From positions 1-5,321 of the forward strand of contig DUUU01000597.1 of assembly GCA_012841485.1 (NCBI GenBank): a DNA stretch of 5,321 nucleotides, in the 5' to 3' direction. Below are positions 1-5,321 of the stretch, one piece after another. This DNA is from Armatimonadota bacterium. GTDB taxonomy: Bacteria; Armatimonadota; JAAZEB01. Below the pieces are notes generated by a model, which worked only from the letters and a program-made list of their open reading frames with translations, was not told the DNA's origin and ran no database searches. Position numbers and translations under genes: made by a program. Positions within the stretch are counted from its first letter, which is position 1. Each line of letters opens with the position of its first letter.

Positions 1-416
1 GCCATCAGGATCAGGTGGCGGTCAGCGTCCGCCGGGGCCGGGACCTCCACCACCACGTTGATCCCCTCATGTTGCGCTCCCCTGTCCAGCAGACGCTCGA
101 TGCCGCGGTTCCAGCGGGTGGCGGGCAGCCCCGCGAGAAACCCCAGGAGCAGGAGCGCCATCGCGGCGCCGGGGCTGGAGGGGTAAGTGAAGGTGGCGGC
201 GAGGACCACCCCGGCGACGGCGAGGACGGCGAGCGGGAGCGCAAGCTCCATCAGGAGCGGCGAGAAGCCGAACGATTCGATGGCGGGCTCCAGGTTGGCG
301 GCGCGCAGCTGCGCTACGATGTGCCCGCGGGCGCGCGCCGAGCCCTCGGAGCCAGAGCGGCGCGGGAAGGCGATTGCCACCGCGTTCGCGCGCGCGCGTT
401 CTGCCTCAAAACGCAT
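1..416 (-). CDS. M28-family peptidase-like membrane protein, N-terminal part (runs off the left edge)
   Basis: An open frame starts at the ATG at 416-414 and continues without a stop past position 1, giving 138 complete codons. The start is set by a strong Shine-Dalgarno (GGGAGGGG, 430-423) six bases upstream. Residues 12-50 (IAFPRRSGSEGSARARGHIV, then a GFSP end) match the leader region common in M28 zinc aminopeptidase-like proteins. In that region an R-x-SGSEG motif precedes an amphipathic helix. Two hydrophobic stretches follow at about residues 53-77 and 82-98, likely membrane helices. After them comes INVVVEVPAPADADRHLILMA, which resembles the first core strands of M28 peptidases just before the usual zinc-binding HYDS motif. 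That motif would lie outside the window, so no catalytic residue can be checked. The gene begins 28 nt after the preceding gene and is probably co-transcribed with it. The substrate is unknown. The family call rests on general pattern only; a catalytically dead homologue is possible. Confidence 0.68.
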   Translation of the reverse strand, partial: MRFEAERARANAVAIAFPRRSGSEGSARARGHIVAQLRAANLEPAIESFGFSPLLMELALPLAVLAVAGVVLAATFTYPSSPGAAMALLLLGFLAGLPATRWNRGIERLLDRGAQHEGINVVVEVPAPADADRHLILM

Positions 417-422
417 GGGATT

Positions 423-430
423 CCCCTCCC
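423..430 (-). promoter_or_regulatory. Ribosome binding site of the M28-like gene
   Basis: GGGAGGGG on the minus strand, six bases before the ATG at 416. It lies in the 28-nt gap after the upstream stop codon and decides the start of a frame that is open at the window edge. Confidence 0.75.
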
Positions 431-444
431 GGCCGAGGCCGCGC

Positions 445-867
445 TCAGGAAGCCGCCTTTCGCTTCTGGGCGCGCCAGCCCCGCTCGGTGATGAACTGGT
501 TGCGCGAGTTGTAGTAGTAGACCCGCAGCGAGGCCAGGGGAACCCCCTGGCGGCGGCAGAGGCGCGTCGCCTCCTCCAGGCACTCCTCCGGCACGTAGAG
601 GAAGAACTTCGGCGCCAGCATCTGGAGGAGCTTCCACTGCGCTACGCCCGCGTTCAGCGTCGAAGCCGTCTCCACCGCGGCGATGGCTGCCAGGCGCCCG
701 GTGTGCTTCTCGAACGCGACGATGTCCGGCGTCACGTCGTCGCCGCCTGGCACGGGCACCGCTCGCCGGGGAGCGTCGCCCACGTTGGCGTGGACCTCCC
801 AAATCGGCACGCGCATCTTGTGCGCCACGTTTGCCGTCGCGACGTCGTGCTCTCGTTCCGCTGTCAC
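445..867 (-). CDS. Hypothetical protein, PD-(D/E)XK nuclease-fold-like, 140 aa
   Basis: The chosen start is the GTG at 867-865, one base after the rmd stop (TAG A GTG). A strong Shine-Dalgarno (GAGAGGAGG, 885-877) lies inside the end of rmd, nine bases upstream. An in-frame ATG at 816 has no ribosome site. From the GTG the protein is soluble, with no signal peptide or membrane segment. Residues 47-50 read PDIV (Asp48), followed by a hairpin (FEKHTGRL) and then AAVET with Glu66. A QWK at about 77-79 and a strand FFLYVPEE at 88-95 follow. The order PD, then a strand with a VET motif, QW, and a hydrophobic strand ending VPEE recalls small uncharacterised proteins with a restriction-endonuclease-like fold. 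The usual catalytic lysine after the second acid is replaced by Thr. I cannot assign a function. The tight coupling to rmd shows it is expressed with the GDP-rhamnose genes but does not reveal its role. Confidence 0.72.
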   Translation of the reverse strand: MTAEREHDVATANVAHKMRVPIWEVHANVGDAPRRAVPVPGGDDVTPDIVAFEKHTGRLAAIAAVETASTLNAGVAQWKLLQMLAPKFFLYVPEECLEEATRLCRRQGVPLASLRVYYYNSRNQFITERGWRAQKRKAAS

Positions 868-868
868 T

Positions 869-1801
869 CTAGGTTGCCTCCTCTCGGCACCGCCAGTAGT
901 CGAGGGTGTCGGCCAGCGTTCGCTCCAGCGCGAACTCCGGACGCCACCCGGTCGCCTCACGCAATCTGGCCGCGCTTCCGACGCTCACTTGCACTTCCGC
1001 CGGACGCAGGCGCGCTCCATCGGGCTCGGGGCGCACGGGTACACGGGCAAGGGTGGCCAGGATCTCCAGCACCTGCTGCATGCCGATGGCCGTCCCGCTC
1101 GCGATGTTGTATACCCCGCCCTCCGTGCCGTGGGTCATGATCAATCGATAGGCGCGCGCCACGTCGCGTACATCGAGGAAGTCGCGCCGGGGGGTGAGAT
1201 CGCCCACGCGCAGGAGCGCCTCGGTGCCGCGCCGCTCGGCGGCGGCGATCTGCCGCGCGAAGGAGGGCACTGCGAAGCGCGCATCCTGTCCGGGCCCGGT
1301 GTGGTTGAACGCGCGCGCGATATGCAGAGTCACGGGGGGCTGGCGCGCTTCGCGAGCCACGCGCTCCATGCGCCACTTGCTCCAGGCATAGGGGCCGATG
1401 GGAGCCGGCGGGGTCTCCTCGGTGGCTGGCCGGTCGGGGTCGCACTCGCCATAGACATAGCCGCTGCTCGCAAGGAGGACGCGCACGGGATGTCCGAGTG
1501 CCGCGGCCGCGTTGAGCAGGTGGCGCGTGCCCTCCACGTTCACCTCCGTGAGGGCGTCAGGGTCGCGGATCGTCGCCGAGGAGAGCGCGGCCAGATGGTA
1601 GATCGCCTCCGGATCGGCTGTGGCGACCGCGCGCGCGAGCGCCTCGGGGTCGCGGATATCGGCCTCAAGCGGCGTGGTGCCCTCGGAGATGCATCCGTCT
1701 CCGGGACGGTGCAGTCCGAAAAGCCGGTCGCCTCCGGCCAGCAGCTCCCGGGCGAGCCATCGGCCCACGAAGCCGGCGGCCCCCGTGATCAGGACTCGCA
1801 T
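869..1801 (-). CDS. rmd: GDP-4-dehydro-6-deoxy-D-mannose reductase (GDP-D-rhamnose synthesis)
   Basis: This 310-residue short-chain dehydrogenase of the extended type would reduce the Gmd product GDP-4-dehydro-6-deoxy-D-mannose to GDP-D-rhamnose in the cytoplasm using NAD(P)H. The Rossmann glycine motif is GAAGFVG at residues 7-13. A Ser-Ser pair is at 112-113, and the YxxxK pair is Tyr138 and Lys142. Diagnostic stretches known from Rmd proteins are FNHTGPGQ (165-172), RDFLDVRD (206-213), LRPAEV (265-270) and a final TGWRP near 284-288. The length fits Rmd. GDP-L-fucose synthase, the other enzyme that uses the Gmd product, has different signature strings and is less likely. The ATG at 1801 is chosen because the protein then begins directly with MRVLITG and has GGGAG (1812-1808) six bases upstream. 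An in-frame start at 1846 would add 15 residues inside gmd. The gene begins 10 nt after the gmd stop. The segment equivalent to the intein site in gmd (FNHT-GPGQ) is uninterrupted here. Confidence 0.88.
   Translation of the reverse strand: MRVLITGAAGFVGRWLARELLAGGDRLFGLHRPGDGCISEGTTPLEADIRDPEALARAVATADPEAIYHLAALSSATIRDPDALTEVNVEGTRHLLNAAAALGHPVRVLLASSGYVYGECDPDRPATEETPPAPIGPYAWSKWRMERVAREARQPPVTLHIARAFNHTGPGQDARFAVPSFARQIAAAERRGTEALLRVGDLTPRRDFLDVRDVARAYRLIMTHGTEGGVYNIASGTAIGMQQVLEILATLARVPVRPEPDGARLRPAEVQVSVGSAARLREATGWRPEFALERTLADTLDYWRCREEAT
877..885 (-). promoter_or_regulatory. Ribosome binding site deciding a GTG start
   Basis: GAGAGGAGG on the minus strand within the last codons of rmd, nine bases before the GTG at 867. 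It supports this GTG over the later in-frame ATG at 816 and suggests translational coupling to rmd. Confidence 0.7.
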
Positions 1802-1807
1802 GGAGGG

Positions 1808-1812
1808 CTCCC
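1808..1812 (-). promoter_or_regulatory. Ribosome binding site of rmd, overlapping the gmd stop codon
   Basis: The minus strand reads TAGGGAGCCCTCCATG. The G of the gmd TAG stop is the first base of the GGGAG ribosome site, and ATG follows after six bases. Ribosomes finishing gmd would sit on the rmd initiation site, which suits coupled synthesis of two consecutive pathway enzymes. Confidence 0.7.
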
Positions 1813-3827
1813 TACCGCGCGTGTTCCAGCGCCCGAAGATCGGCATCCACCATCATCGTTACCAACTCCTCGAAACTGACCGTCGGCTGCCAGCCCAGCT
1901 CCTCGCGTGCCTTGGTGGCATCGCCCAAGAGGAGGTTGACCTCCGCCGGGCGTACGAACGCCGGGTCGATGCGCACGAACTCCTGCCAATCGAGGCCGAC
2001 ATGAGAGAAGGCGAGCTCAACGAGTTCGCGCACCGAGTGCGCGCGCCCGGTGGCCACGACGTAGTCATCCGGCCGCCGCTGCTGCAACATGAGCCACATC
2101 GCCCGAACGTAATCACCGGCGTAACCCCAGTCGCGCCTGGCATCCAGGTTGCCAAGGCGCAGCTCCTTGCTCAAGCCCAGCTTGATGCGCGCGACGCCGT
2201 GGCTGATCTTGCGCGTCACGAACTCGAGGCCGCGGCGGGGCGAGTTGTGTATCCACCCCTTCCCAACGCCCGCGTGGAAGGTGCCCGTCGTGGTCGCCAG
2301 ATCGAACAGCCAGCCCCGATACTCCAGCGGGCAGACGGCCACCACCCGATCCAGTGACTGGCGCGAGTGCTGCCCCTTCTCGCCCGGGTCGCCCGGCGCG
2401 TCCTGGCGGATCTGGTAGGAGAGCTGGCCTTTGTGCTCGTGGGCGTCAATAGAGGCGGATTGCCCCAGCGTCGCGCCGATCAGCCAGTAGAGGCCCGCCG
2501 CTAGTGTCGCGCTGGATGTAGTGTACTCCTCAAACGCCGGCGAGCCGGGCAGGAGCTTCCGCCCCTCGGCTTCGCTCAGCCCGCGCAGGAACGCCAGGCG
2601 GGCTTCACGCGAGGCGTTCAGGACGCGTGTGGGCACGCATCGGGTGCCTCCGCGCGTGGCGAGCGACTCCCAGAGAGAGCGGGCGAAGGCATCTTCGCCG
2701 GCCAGGCGGATCTCCAGCGCCTTGTCGCCGTCATTGGGGCGGGCGATTCGCGTCGGCTGGCCGGCGCAGAGCGCGCGCCAACAGGCCGCGACGCGATCCA
2801 GGAATCTGGCATCCGGGTGGATCACACGGAGGTCGCCCTGCGCGCGGCGCCTCCCCGCGGCCACGAGGACGCCGAGCAGCCATGCCTCCTCCTCTGACAA
2901 GGCGATGGCGTTGGTGGCCTCTGGCAGCGCGATGAGCGCCAGGGTATCTCCCGCGGCAATATCCCCGGCCGGACGCTCTACGGTCTCTCCCGCGCGGGTG
3001 GTAAAGACGACGTGATCCTCCGTGGCCTGGAGGAGCGCGCCCCGCGTGGCAATCCGGCGGACCGGCTTTCTCCGCGCGTGCTCGGGGCCGTTCCAGGTAG
3101 CCGTCATGCAGGTGACCTTTGCCCAGCCGCCCGCGTCCCAGACCTCGAAGGAGGACTCGGGGCCGACTTCCGTGGTGCAGCGGGGTCCCTGCTCCGGGCC
3201 GGCGGGGTGGGGCACCACCTCCTCAATCGGAAGGATCTCCAGCAAGCCATCGCGGCGCAGGATCACGGGCGTTTCGGCGGTCACGCACTCGTGGTTGAAG
3301 AGGATGCCGGAGCACGCAAAAAGATCGTAGCTCTCGCGGTAGTTGACCGTGATGTAGTGACCATACACCTTGGCGACGCCATAGGGGCTGCGTGGGTAGA
3401 AGGGGGTGCTCTCGCGCTGGGGGACCTCCAGCACATTCCCGAACATCTCCGAGGAGCTGGCCTGATAGAAGCGGATCTCCGGGTTGACCAGGCGCACCGC
3501 CTCCAGCATCCGCGTCACCCCCAGGGCCGTGAACTCGCCGGTGAGCACCGGCTGGTTCCAGGAGGTCTGGACGAACGACTGCGAAGCGAGGTTATACACC
3601 TCCCCCGCGCGGCTGGTACGGACGGCGTCGATCAGCGAATTCTGATCCAGAAGGTCGCCGGGCAGGAGCGTGATCCGATCCTGGATGTGCTGGATGCGCT
3701 CGAACTTCTCGGTGCTCGACCGGCGCACGAGGCCGAAGACCTCGTAGCCTTGCTCAAGAAGGAACTCCGCCAGGTATGACCCGTCCTGGCCGGTGATGCC
3801 GGTGATCAACGCCCGATTTCTAGCCAT
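1812..3827 (-). CDS. gmd: GDP-mannose 4,6-dehydratase precursor interrupted by an intein
   Basis: Gmd converts GDP-D-mannose to GDP-4-dehydro-6-deoxy-D-mannose using bound NADP, the first committed step toward GDP-D-rhamnose. The frame has 671 codons. Residues 1-180 and 529-671 are the enzyme; 181-528 are an intein. After splicing the enzyme has 323 residues, the size of short bacterial Gmd proteins. The glycine motif TGITGQDG is at 9-16. Catalytic residues by alignment to E. coli Gmd are Ser125 (Thr132 in E. coli), Glu127, Tyr149 and Lys153, with identical spacing. The joined site FNHE-SPRRG is followed by FVTRKI, then [10 protein letters not shown] (565-574) and RPAEV (626-630), all hallmarks of the family. 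The ATG at 3827 gives the usual [10 protein letters not shown] start and has GGGAGG (3837-3832) four bases upstream. The gene starts 12 nt after the ispG stop and ends 10 nt before rmd. The Thr-to-Ser change is conservative and should not impair activity. The enzyme is incomplete until the intein is removed. Confidence 0.95.
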   Translation of the reverse strand: MARNRALITGITGQDGSYLAEFLLEQGYEVFGLVRRSSTEKFERIQHIQDRITLLPGDLLDQNSLIDAVRTSRAGEVYNLASQSFVQTSWNQPVLTGEFTALGVTRMLEAVRLVNPEIRFYQASSSEMFGNVLEVPQRESTPFYPRSPYGVAKVYGHYITVNYRESYDLFACSGILFNHECVTAETPVILRRDGLLEILPIEEVVPHPAGPEQGPRCTTEVGPESSFEVWDAGGWAKVTCMTATWNGPEHARRKPVRRIATRGALLQATEDHVVFTTRAGETVERPAGDIAAGDTLALIALPEATNAIALSEEEAWLLGVLVAAGRRRAQGDLRVIHPDARFLDRVAACWRALCAGQPTRIARPNDGDKALEIRLAGEDAFARSLWESLATRGGTRCVPTRVLNASREARLAFLRGLSEAEGRKLLPGSPAFEEYTTSSATLAAGLYWLIGATLGQSASIDAHEHKGQLSYQIRQDAPGDPGEKGQHSRQSLDRVVAVCPLEYRGWLFDLATTTGTFHAGVGKGWIHNSPRRGLEFVTRKISHGVARIKLGLSKELRLGNLDARRDWGYAGDYVRAMWLMLQQRRPDDYVVATGRAHSVRELVELAFSHVGLDWQEFVRIDPAFVRPAEVNLLLGDATKAREELGWQPTVSFEELVTMMVDADLRALEHAR
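2244..3287 (-). mobile_element. Intein in Gmd (348 aa, with LAGLIDADG domain)
   Basis: An in-frame protein-splicing element occupies Cys181 to Asn528 of the Gmd precursor. Block A is [14 protein letters not shown] with the nucleophile Cys at position 1. Block B is [14 protein letters not shown], containing the TxxH motif (Thr269, His272). A typical [15 protein letters not shown] strand follows. The central part carries a LAGLIDADG endonuclease domain. Block F is [15 protein letters not shown] (Asp509), and block G is GWIHN ending in His527-Asn528, followed by Ser529 as the +1 nucleophile. All residues needed for standard class 1 splicing are present. Removing exactly these codons restores an unbroken Gmd motif with no gap or extra residue, which fixes both borders. 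Its GC-rich composition looks like that of the host gene, which suggests it is not a very recent arrival; this is a visual impression, not a computed value. Confidence 0.95.
2448..2891 (-). other. LAGLIDADG homing endonuclease domain within the intein, probably inactive
   Basis: This covers about residues 313-460 of the precursor. The first dodecapeptide-like motif is LLGVLVAAG (317-325, bases 2853-2879). The second is LRGLSEAEG (414-422, bases 2562-2588), preceded by the block D-like [17 protein letters not shown]. Spacing of about 97 residues fits two-motif LAGLIDADG enzymes. A stretch [20 protein letters not shown] at 436-455 matches the helix often found after the second motif. Each motif normally supplies one acid (penultimate position) for metal binding. 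The second keeps Glu421, but the first has Ala324. By analogy with characterised family members this should abolish or strongly reduce cleavage. Confidence 0.8.
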
Positions 3828-3831
3828 CCAG

Positions 3832-3837
3832 CCTCCC
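3832..3837 (-). promoter_or_regulatory. Ribosome binding site of gmd
   Basis: GGGAGG on the minus strand, two bases after the ispG TAG stop and four bases before the gmd ATG. The spacing is slightly short but usable, and the placement favours coupling between ispG and gmd translation. Confidence 0.65.
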
Positions 3838-3839
3838 GC

Positions 3840-5051
3840 CTATCCCGATGACGGCGGATCGACCCAACGCCCATCCGCCTTGATCAACGCCACCAGCTCG
3901 CGCACGCCCTCTTGCTCCGGCACGTTCGGCTTGACGACCTCATGCCCCCGGTAGAGGGCGATGACGCCGCTGCCGCGGCCGACGTAGCCATAGTCGGCAT
4001 CGGCCATCTCGCCCGGCCCGTTGACGATGCACCCCATGACGGCGATGTTGAGGCCGGCGAGGTGCCCCGTCGCCGCCTTCACCTGGGCCAGGACCGTGGG
4101 GAGATCGAAGCGCGTGCGCCCGCAGGAGGGGCAGGCGATGAACTCCGTCTTGGTGCGCCGCAGGCCCAACGCCTGGAGGATATCGTAGCACACCGGGATC
4201 TCCGCGACGGGATCCTCGGAGAGCGAGACCCGAATCGTATCGCCTATCCCCTCGGCCAGGAGCGTGGCGATCCCCGCCGTGGACTTGATGCGCGCATACT
4301 CGCCATCGCCTGCCTCGGTGACGCCGAGGTGGATCGGATAGTCCATGCCCAGGGCATCCATGCGCCGCGCCAGGAGCCGGTTCGCCTGGATCATTACCGC
4401 CACCCGAGAGGCCTTCAGCGAGAGGATCAGCTCGCGAAAATCGTGCTTCTCGCAGAGGCGCACGAACTCCAGGGCCGATTCCACCATCCCCTCGGGCGTG
4501 TCGCCATAGCTCATGAGGATGCGGTCGGAGAGCGAGCCGTGGTTGACGCCGATGCGCAGCGCCGCTCCGGACTCCCGGCAGGCTTCCAGCACGGGAAGGA
4601 GGTCGCGCTCGATTGCCTCCAGGTGCTCTCGGGTCTCCTCCTCGGTATAGTCGGTGCCTGCCCGGCGCTTGCGGTAGACAAAGAGCCCCGGGTTGATACG
4701 CACCTTATCGACATGCCGGGCGACCTCCACGGCGATGCGCGTGCCGTCGTGGTGGACATCGGCGGCCAGGGGCACAGGCGTGCCGCGGCGCTTCAGGAGA
4801 GCGCGGATCTCGCCGATGGCGCGCGCATCCTCCAGGGTGGGCGCCGTCACGCGCACGATCTCGCAGCCGGCGCGGTGCAGGCGCTGGATCGCGTCCACGC
4901 ACGCGGGCACATTTCGTGTCGGCTCGTTGATCATCGACTGAACCACGACCGGGTGGTCGCCGCCAATGACTACGCTCCCGACGCGCACCGCGCGCGTCCG
5001 CCGCCGTGGCAGAGCCGCGGCCATGCTGGGGTTTCTATCCACGCTGCTCAT
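3840..5051 (-). CDS. ispG: 4-hydroxy-3-methylbut-2-enyl diphosphate synthase (HMBPP synthase)
   Basis: IspG (GcpE) is a [4Fe-4S] enzyme that reductively opens 2-C-methyl-D-erythritol 2,4-cyclodiphosphate to HMBPP, the penultimate MEP-pathway step. From the ATG at 5051 the protein has 403 residues. An N-terminal TIM-barrel half starts with [20 protein letters not shown] and VVQSM, then [41 protein letters not shown] and [17 protein letters not shown]. The C-terminal cluster domain has Cys307 and Cys310 in [11 protein letters not shown], then Cys341 in [10 protein letters not shown] with Glu348. The spacing agrees with E. coli C270, C273, C305 and E312 to within one residue, so the enzyme looks intact. 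The start is supported by GGGAG (5062-5058) six bases upstream and by the family's usual N-terminus. The frame is open back to a GTG at 5228, but those 59 extra residues resemble no IspG and lack a good ribosome site. This is the first gene after the promoter. Confidence 0.96.
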   Translation of the reverse strand: MSSVDRNPSMAAALPRRRTRAVRVGSVVIGGDHPVVVQSMINEPTRNVPACVDAIQRLHRAGCEIVRVTAPTLEDARAIGEIRALLKRRGTPVPLAADVHHDGTRIAVEVARHVDKVRINPGLFVYRKRRAGTDYTEEETREHLEAIERDLLPVLEACRESGAALRIGVNHGSLSDRILMSYGDTPEGMVESALEFVRLCEKHDFRELILSLKASRVAVMIQANRLLARRMDALGMDYPIHLGVTEAGDGEYARIKSTAGIATLLAEGIGDTIRVSLSEDPVAEIPVCYDILQALGLRRTKTEFIACPSCGRTRFDLPTVLAQVKAATGHLAGLNIAVMGCIVNGPGEMADADYGYVGRGSGVIALYRGHEVVKPNVPEQEGVRELVALIKADGRWVDPPSSG

Positions 5052-5065
5052 CTTTCGCTCCCGCT

Positions 5066-5090
5066 GGAGTCTCGAGGGCGGAGAGACTCC
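5066..5090 (-). repeat. Perfect inverted repeat just upstream of the ispG ribosome site
   Basis: On the minus strand GGAGTCTC and GAGACTCC form an 8-bp perfect stem with a 9-base loop. The stem ends three bases before the GGGAG ribosome site (5062-5058). There is no U tract, so it is not an intrinsic terminator. Control of ribosome access or mRNA stability is possible but unproven. Confidence 0.5.
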
Positions 5091-5165
5091 TCGCGCGCGG
5101 CAGCACGCATCGGGGAAGCATTTCGCAGACGCTCCGCCCGCCGTTCTGGAGCATGGCTTCCCGGA

Positions 5166-5185
5166 GCGCCGGGTGCTGCCGGCGC
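5166..5185 (-). repeat. GC-only inverted repeat in the ispG leader
   Basis: GCGCCGG and CCGGCGC form a 7-bp perfect all-GC stem with a 6-base loop, in the middle of the untranslated leader. In such GC-rich sequence a 7-bp match can arise by chance, so function is uncertain. Confidence 0.4.
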
Positions 5186-5251
5186 GGAAGGATGGATCGG
5201 ACAAGGCGCCGCCGATGATAGGGGCCACTGCGCGGCCTGCCTCGCATGGTG

Positions 5252-5281
5252 ATTATAGCACACCGAATCACGGCGGGTCAA
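5252..5281 (-). promoter_or_regulatory. Sigma70-type promoter with extended -10, driving ispG-gmd-rmd
   Basis: On the minus strand the -35 box is TTGACC (5281-5276, five of six consensus). The -10 box is a perfect TATAAT (5257-5252) preceded by TG plus one base (5260-5258), an extended -10. The spacer is 18 bases. Transcription should start near 5245. The AT-rich -10 stands out in a GC-rich region, and the site points at the first gene of the array. No other promoter of this quality was seen, which supports a single transcription unit. Confidence 0.8.
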
Positions 5282-5321
5282 ACCGCGCGACGCCCTGCGC
5301 GGCTCCCGCCGGCATCAGTAC

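Larger units (their letters stand above)
5052..5245 (-). other. 5' leader of the ispG transcript, with two inverted repeats
   Basis: About 190 bases separate the predicted transcription start (near 5245) from the ispG ATG. No convincing gene lies here. The leader contains two perfect stem-loop candidates, listed separately, and GGGAG at 5062-5058. I recognise no known riboswitch consensus, and no run of U follows either stem. Confidence 0.5.

Noticed and set aside
386..400. An alternating CG tract near the start of the M28-like gene.
   Set aside because: It encodes an Ala/Arg-rich stretch in frame (ERARARANA) and is what GC-rich coding sequence often produces. No sign of a functional repeat.
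869..1801. GDP-L-fucose synthase as the identity of the reductase after gmd.
   Set aside because: The FNHTGPGQ, RDFLDVRD and LRPAEV strings and the ending match Rmd. I see no strings typical of GDP-L-fucose synthase.
187..1879. Two long plus-strand open frames (187-1140 and 683-1879), opposite the peptidase, the hypothetical gene and rmd.
   Set aside because: They overlap each other and the well-supported minus-strand genes, and show low-complexity Arg/Ala/Pro composition with no family motif. They are GC-rich shadows.
1620..3779. Plus-strand open frames at 1620-2357, 2521-3015 and 3012-3779, opposite gmd and the intein.
   Set aside because: They are antisense to recognised Gmd and intein sequence and have no motif or convincing ribosome site. 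A free-standing homing endonuclease on this strand was considered and not seen.
5066..5090. An intrinsic terminator or attenuator at the hairpin before ispG.
   Set aside because: The stem is followed by AGCGGGAGCG rather than a U tract, so factor-independent termination is unlikely.
5052..5228. A 59-residue N-terminal extension of IspG from a GTG at 5228.
   Set aside because: The frame is open and lies after the predicted transcription start, but the extension is Arg/Ser/Cys-rich and unlike IspG N-termini. The ATG at 5051 has a well-placed ribosome site.
3912..5252. A 446-codon plus-strand open frame opposite ispG.
   Set aside because: It is exactly antisense to a fully convincing ispG. It has no recognisable motif and an Arg/Ala/His-rich composition typical of reading a GC-rich gene backward.

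Overview
The window is a single minus-strand gene array from a GC-rich bacterium (about two thirds G+C by eye). It reads from a strong sigma70-type promoter near the right edge leftward out of the window. In transcription order the genes are: ispG (MEP isoprenoid pathway); gmd (GDP-mannose 4,6-dehydratase), interrupted in frame by an intein; rmd (GDP-4-dehydro-6-deoxy-D-mannose reductase); a 140-residue protein resembling the PD-(D/E)XK nuclease fold; and the start of a membrane-anchored M28-type peptidase cut off by the left edge. Gaps between successive genes are 12, 10, 1 and 28 nt, and each gene has a purine-rich Shine-Dalgarno. This looks like one transcription unit with translational coupling. 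No plus-strand gene, RNA gene, CRISPR array or insertion sequence was recognised.

The central feature is the gmd gene. Its 671-codon frame encodes a complete 323-residue GMD (180 + 143 residues) split by a 348-residue intein. The intein starts at Cys181, ends with His-Asn at 527-528, and is followed by Ser529 as the +1 extein residue. Deleting it exactly restores the conserved GMD string FNHE-SPRRG. The intein carries N- and C-terminal splicing blocks plus a central LAGLIDADG-type endonuclease domain. The first LAGLIDADG motif has lost its catalytic acid (AAG where ADG or AEG is expected), so the element is probably splicing-competent but no longer a homing nuclease.

Functionally, Gmd and Rmd convert GDP-D-mannose to GDP-D-rhamnose, a donor for cell-surface polysaccharide. 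IspG makes an isoprenoid precursor that also feeds the polyprenyl-phosphate lipid carriers used in such assembly, so the grouping may reflect a shared envelope role; that link is inference. The promoter-to-ispG leader is about 190 nt and holds two perfect GC-rich inverted repeats, one ending only three bases before the ribosome binding site.

The phylum cannot be fixed from this window. The IspG Cys-Pro-Ser-Cys-Gly-Arg form and the GC content do not single out a lineage. A free-living, polysaccharide-coated bacterium using the MEP pathway is the safest statement.
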